Shown piece after piece: positions 60,733 through 64,000 of a stretch of 64,000 nucleotides of DNA. The first letter of the stretch is position 1, and every line of letters starts with the position of its first letter. Made by a program: the position numbers and the translations under genes. The DNA comes from an uncultured bacterium (GTDB lineage Bacteria > Chloroflexota > Anaerolineae > J036 > Brachytrichaceae), in contig CAIXPS010000101.1 of NCBI GenBank assembly GCA_903921365.1, positions 1-64,000 on the forward strand, written 5' to 3'. The notes under the pieces were generated by a model, which searched no databases, was not told the origin of the DNA, and worked only from the letters and a program-made list of their open reading frames with translations.

Positions 60733-61254
60733 ATCAGTCTCCTCCTGGTCACACTGGTGTTTAGCCATGGCCAGAGCTAATAAACAGGCCGGCATCCAAA
60801 CGATTCGCAACATCCAGGCCTCTTTGGATAGGCCTGTATGTGATCGGCGGAAAGCCGTCCGCGTGATTCGCCCTGTGATATGGACATTGCCCTGGCCCGC
60901 ACGGTATCTCGACGTAACCAGACCTGGGCACAACTCCAAGCACAGGAATACACACCCATGCTACGATGGGCGCTCTCACCTGGCATCGCCTTCTCAGAGA
61001 GTATTTATCCCGGCCGGTTGGGGGGTAACTGGATTCTCCAACCACAGGATGGTATAAATAAAAGTCACCTACTTAGTTTTGAAAGATGAATAATGTTTTT
61101 TCAAAACTCAGTTGCAGCATTCGGAGGGGTGGTATCATTTATATCCTGTGCTGCAGCCGACCCTTCGAAGGATTTCGCGCAAGATGACGTATAGTGAAAG
61201 CAACTCTCGCAGGGAGTTAGCGCCAATCTCGAACCTCCAATCTCTCTCCGAAAC
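60733..61254. other. Gene-free region upstream of the HNH gene
   Basis: 522 bp with several short open frames, none with a convincing start or composition. Near the right end (about 61225-61247) is AATCTCGAACCTCCAATCTC, related to the AATCTC repeats inside leuS, ending just before the HNH start codon. No RNA gene was recognised. Confidence 0.5.
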
Positions 61255-61977
61255 ATGAGTGAAATCGCGTATATCGACCCGCCCGCTGGCTGCATCGGCG
61301 ACTTGACGCTGGACGAGGTGTGGCTGGATCAGTTGCGCCAGGCCGTGTATGAGCGCATCGCGCGCATGGACGAGATTCCCGCGTTGCTGGCGCAACTCAA
61401 CGCCACTGACTGGGTGCGCTGGCTGAACGACTCCGGCGCGCGCGTGACAGTATGCGCGGCATGCAACCACTATGTGCGCATGGGCGATGCGGTGAATTCC
61501 GAGTTGCCGTGGCTCGATGAGCGTCTGTTCTGCCACGAGTGCGCCGAACGCCTGCGCGCAGAACACACCTTCGTGTGCGATGTGTGCGGCCATGAGTTTT
61601 TTGCCCAGCGCCAACCGGCGCCCTTCAACATCTGCCCCGAATGCGACGGGCCAAGCGTCACGGTCGCCCTGTCATCTTTGTGGGCGCAGTTGCAACGCGC
61701 GCGCAAGCTCAACCTCCCTGCCACGCTCACCCCGCGCGAATGGCTCGATACGCTCGATTACTTTGGCTGGCGCTGCGCCTACTGCCTGCGCGCCGACTTC
61801 GCATGCCTGGATCACTATGTGCCGGTGGTTCAGGGCGGCGGCACCACGCAGGGCAATTGTGTGCCAGCCTGCACGTCGTGCAATAGCGCCAAGGGTGGGC
61901 GCGCCCCGCAGGGCTATTTAATCAAAGCCAGCGCCTTCACGCGCGTGAAGGAGTACCTGGCGGGGGTTGAGAAATGA
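61255..61977 (+). CDS. HNH endonuclease-like protein with zinc-ribbon region
   Basis: 240 residues. Cys pairs CAAC, CHEC, CDVC and CPEC (residues about 74-140) form one or two zinc ribbons. The C-terminal third is an HNH fold: WRCAYCLRADFACLDHYVPV, then GNCVPACTSCNSAKGG, with CxxC pairs, the DH of the active site and the N of the motif. It may cut nucleic acid, but cellular role and target are not shown. It overlaps the EamA gene by 4 bp. Confidence 0.85.
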   Translation: MSEIAYIDPPAGCIGDLTLDEVWLDQLRQAVYERIARMDEIPALLAQLNATDWVRWLNDSGARVTVCAACNHYVRMGDAVNSELPWLDERLFCHECAERLRAEHTFVCDVCGHEFFAQRQPAPFNICPECDGPSVTVALSSLWAQLQRARKLNLPATLTPREWLDTLDYFGWRCAYCLRADFACLDHYVPVVQGGGTTQGNCVPACTSCNSAKGGRAPQGYLIKASAFTRVKEYLAGVEK

Positions 61978-62972
61978 AAGTCACAACAAAGACACACACA
62001 GCGGCACTGACAAGAGGCTACACCATCGCGCTAGTTGCCGCCGCCATCTTGTCCACGACCGCGATCTTCATCCACTACCTCACCGAAACCTATCATGTGC
62101 CGGCGCTGGTGCTGGCATTCTGGCGCGATGCATTTGTGGTCGTCACGCTGCTGCCTGTCCTCGCGCGGTTTCAGCCAAAGCTGTTGAAGGTCGAGCGCCG
62201 CCATGTGCCCTATCTGGCGCTGTACGGGCTGGTGCTCGCCCTGTTTAACTCGCTCTGGACGTTGTCAGTCGCGCTGAACGGCGCCGCCGTCTCGACCGTG
62301 CTCGTCTACAGCTCTGCCGCGTTTACCGCCCTGCTCGGTTGGTGGCTGCTCAAAGAGCCGCTCGGCTGGGTCAAGCTGGTGGGGGTGGTGTTCAGCCTGG
62401 CAGGCTGCGTGTTTGTGTCGGGCGCGTACGATCCCTCGGTCTGGGGCGCCAACCTGCTTGGGATACTGTGCGGTATCCTGGCGGGACTGGCGTATGCGGG
62501 CTACAGCCTGATGGGGCGCTCAGCCTCACAACGCGGGCTGAGCCCCTGGACCACGTTGCTGGCCACGTTTGGATTCGCGGCGCTCTTCCTGCTCGCGTTC
62601 AACCTGGCGCCAGGCGGCATCCTGCCCGGTTCTGCGACGCGCCCAGCCGATCTGCTGTGGTTGGGAGACGCCTGGGCCGGCTGGGGGGTGTTGTTTATCC
62701 TTGCCGCTTTGCCCACTGTGCTGGGATATGGACTATACAATGTCAGCCTCACGCACCTGCCATCCAGCGTCGCCAACCTGGTCGCAACAACGGAGCCTGC
62801 GTTCACTGCCGTCACCGCCTATGTGCTGCTCAACGAGCGCTTCAGTTTGATCCAGATCGGCGGCGGCTGCCTGATCCTCGGTGGCGTCCTGTTCCTGCGG
62901 TTGTTTGAGGGTCGCTCGATAACCTCGATAACCTCACTAACAACTTCACTGCGGCGACGCAACAAGACGTAA
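61974..62972 (+). CDS. EamA/DMT-family transporter
   Basis: 332 residues with about ten helices in two EamA repeats: VVTLLPVLARFQPK and YLALYGLVLALFNSLWTLSV in the first; GYSLMGRSASQRGLSPWTT, LGYGLYNVSLTHLPSSVANL and TTEPAFTAVTAYVLLNERFS in the second. The family exports or imports small metabolites such as amino acids. Substrate unknown. Its start overlaps the HNH gene, so the two are translated together. Confidence 0.92.
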   Translation: MKVTTKTHTAALTRGYTIALVAAAILSTTAIFIHYLTETYHVPALVLAFWRDAFVVVTLLPVLARFQPKLLKVERRHVPYLALYGLVLALFNSLWTLSVALNGAAVSTVLVYSSAAFTALLGWWLLKEPLGWVKLVGVVFSLAGCVFVSGAYDPSVWGANLLGILCGILAGLAYAGYSLMGRSASQRGLSPWTTLLATFGFAALFLLAFNLAPGGILPGSATRPADLLWLGDAWAGWGVLFILAALPTVLGYGLYNVSLTHLPSSVANLVATTEPAFTAVTAYVLLNERFSLIQIGGGCLILGGVLFLRLFEGRSITSITSLTTSLRRRNKT

Positions 62973-63150
62973 AAGCTCTTTTCGCACTATGCGAGTAAAT
63001 AACAAGACGCTGATGTGCGTAACTGTCATTAATACACGGTGTTTCTTATCCATATTACACAATAATTGTTAGCTGACAAATCGACTAATGCCTGGTTGCG
63101 CGTCAGGAAGAAACCCGAGTATCAACTCTTACCAGAACAGGAGACAATCT

Positions 63151-64000
63151 GTGGATTTAAACAACCAATATGCGGCGCCTCATCGCGTTGTCATCACGGG
63201 CATGGGGCTGATCAGCCCACTCGGTAGTTCCGTTGAATCGACGTGGGAAGCGCTGATCAACGGGAGGACCGGCTGCGACCGCATCACCCTGTTCGACACG
63301 AGCAACATCGAGATCAAGATCGGATGCGAGGTCAAAGGATTCGATCCCTTAGCGCACTTCAGCGCCCGCGATGCCCGTCGCATGGATCGCTGCGCCCAAT
63401 TCGCCGTCGTCGCTGGCAAGGCCGCGCTTGAAAACGCAAACTACGTCATCACAGAAGAAAACACCTACGACACTGGCATCATCCTGGGAAGCGGCATCGG
63501 GGGCGTCGGCACATTGACCACCGAGCACGCCGTGATGCTGAACAAAGGGCCAAACCGCGTCAGCCCGTTTGCCGTGCCGATGATGCTGCCCGATACGGCC
63601 ACCGGCCAGATGTCGATCCACCTCAAGATCAAGGGGCCCAACTTTTGCGTGGTCTCGGCCTGCGCCAGCGGCACAAACGCCATCGGCGAGGCCTTCGAAT
63701 TGATCCGCGCTGGTCGCGCCAGCACGATGCTGGCAGGCGGGACTGAGTCGCCGATCAACGCATTCGCCATTTCCGCGTTCCACAACATGGGCGCGCTCTC
63801 CACAAACAACAACGACCCCGCGCATGCCTGTCGCCCGTTTGACGCCAAGCGCAACGGGTTCGTCACCGGCGAAGGCGCCGGTGTGCTGGTGTTGGAATCG
63901 CTCGAACACGCACAAGCGCGCGGCGCGCGCATCTATGCCGAGGTGACTGGCTATGGGGTCACCAATGACGCCTATCACATCACCGCGCCCGATACAGTCG
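63151..64000 (+). CDS. fabF: 3-oxoacyl-ACP synthase II, N-terminal part
   Basis: The first 283 residues are in the window; the gene continues past the right edge. A GTG at 63151 follows AGGAG by about 9 bases. HRVVITGMGLISPLGSSVES is the FabF opening, and CVVSACASGTNAIGEAFELI holds the catalytic Cys. GTESPINAFAISAFHNMGAL and FVTGEGAGVLVLESLEHAQA follow. The enzyme elongates fatty acids on ACP. The catalytic His pair lies beyond the window. Confidence 0.95.
   Translation, partial: MDLNNQYAAPHRVVITGMGLISPLGSSVESTWEALINGRTGCDRITLFDTSNIEIKIGCEVKGFDPLAHFSARDARRMDRCAQFAVVAGKAALENANYVITEENTYDTGIILGSGIGGVGTLTTEHAVMLNKGPNRVSPFAVPMMLPDTATGQMSIHLKIKGPNFCVVSACASGTNAIGEAFELIRAGRASTMLAGGTESPINAFAISAFHNMGALSTNNNDPAHACRPFDAKRNGFVTGEGAGVLVLESLEHAQARGARIYAEVTGYGVTNDAYHITAPDTV

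Noticed and set aside
60761-61089. Short open frames in the gap before the HNH gene
   Set aside because: No ribosome-binding sites, no recognisable domains, and frames overlap on both strands.

Overview
The window is a high-GC bacterial chromosome segment, most likely from a member of the Chloroflexota (Anaerolineae-like). This is inferred from several things together: very large secreted proteins ending in hydrophobic tails of the YLPLVLR type, many NarL/FixJ-type two-component systems, STAND/TPR regulators, glycoside hydrolases of plant and algal glycans, a T-box-controlled leuS, and abundant short dispersed repeats. No single marker in the window fixes the taxon.

Layout. 1-6.9 kb (minus strand) is a sugar module: the start of a family 39 glycosyltransferase, a D-apionate-lactonase-like protein, a GH35/DUF5597 beta-galactosidase-like enzyme, an MFS transporter and a REC-PAS-histidine kinase. 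7.2-24.9 kb (minus strand) is a 17.7 kb array of exported proteins, transcribed from a giant 2410-aa surface protein through three cupredoxin/multicopper-oxidase paralogues, two small membrane proteins sharing an unrecognised C-terminal domain, a subtilisin-like protease and a blue-copper lipoprotein. A response regulator (25.1 kb), a divergent sensor kinase/response regulator pair (26.1-28.8 kb) and a GH39-like hydrolase follow. Next come a second giant surface protein (30.4-36.6 kb; seven propeller blades plus fifteen Ig-like repeats) and a smaller secreted protein.

37.7-47 kb holds accessory and housekeeping genes: MscS channel, PhyH dioxygenase, SIS protein, CPBP protease, a copper-region-like pair, a TatA protein with a zinc ribbon, an alpha/beta hydrolase lipoprotein and a STAND-TPR regulator. 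47-50 kb (minus) carries a histidine phosphatase, MeaB, the B12-binding subunit of methylmalonyl-CoA mutase and RsmG. 50-64 kb holds a methyltransferase coupled to a UroD-like protein, PGK, a GNAT, an MFS transporter, leuS with its T-box leader and an upstream tRNA-Ala, a GH16 laminarinase, CsbD, an HNH protein, an EamA transporter and the start of fabF.

The most unusual content is the exported copper-protein array. Three paralogues share one fold, but the copper-ligand motifs are divided between two of them and absent from the third. Also notable are two families of palindromic repeats that lie inside coding genes in several reading frames, including two in-frame insertions in the editing domain of the essential leuS gene.
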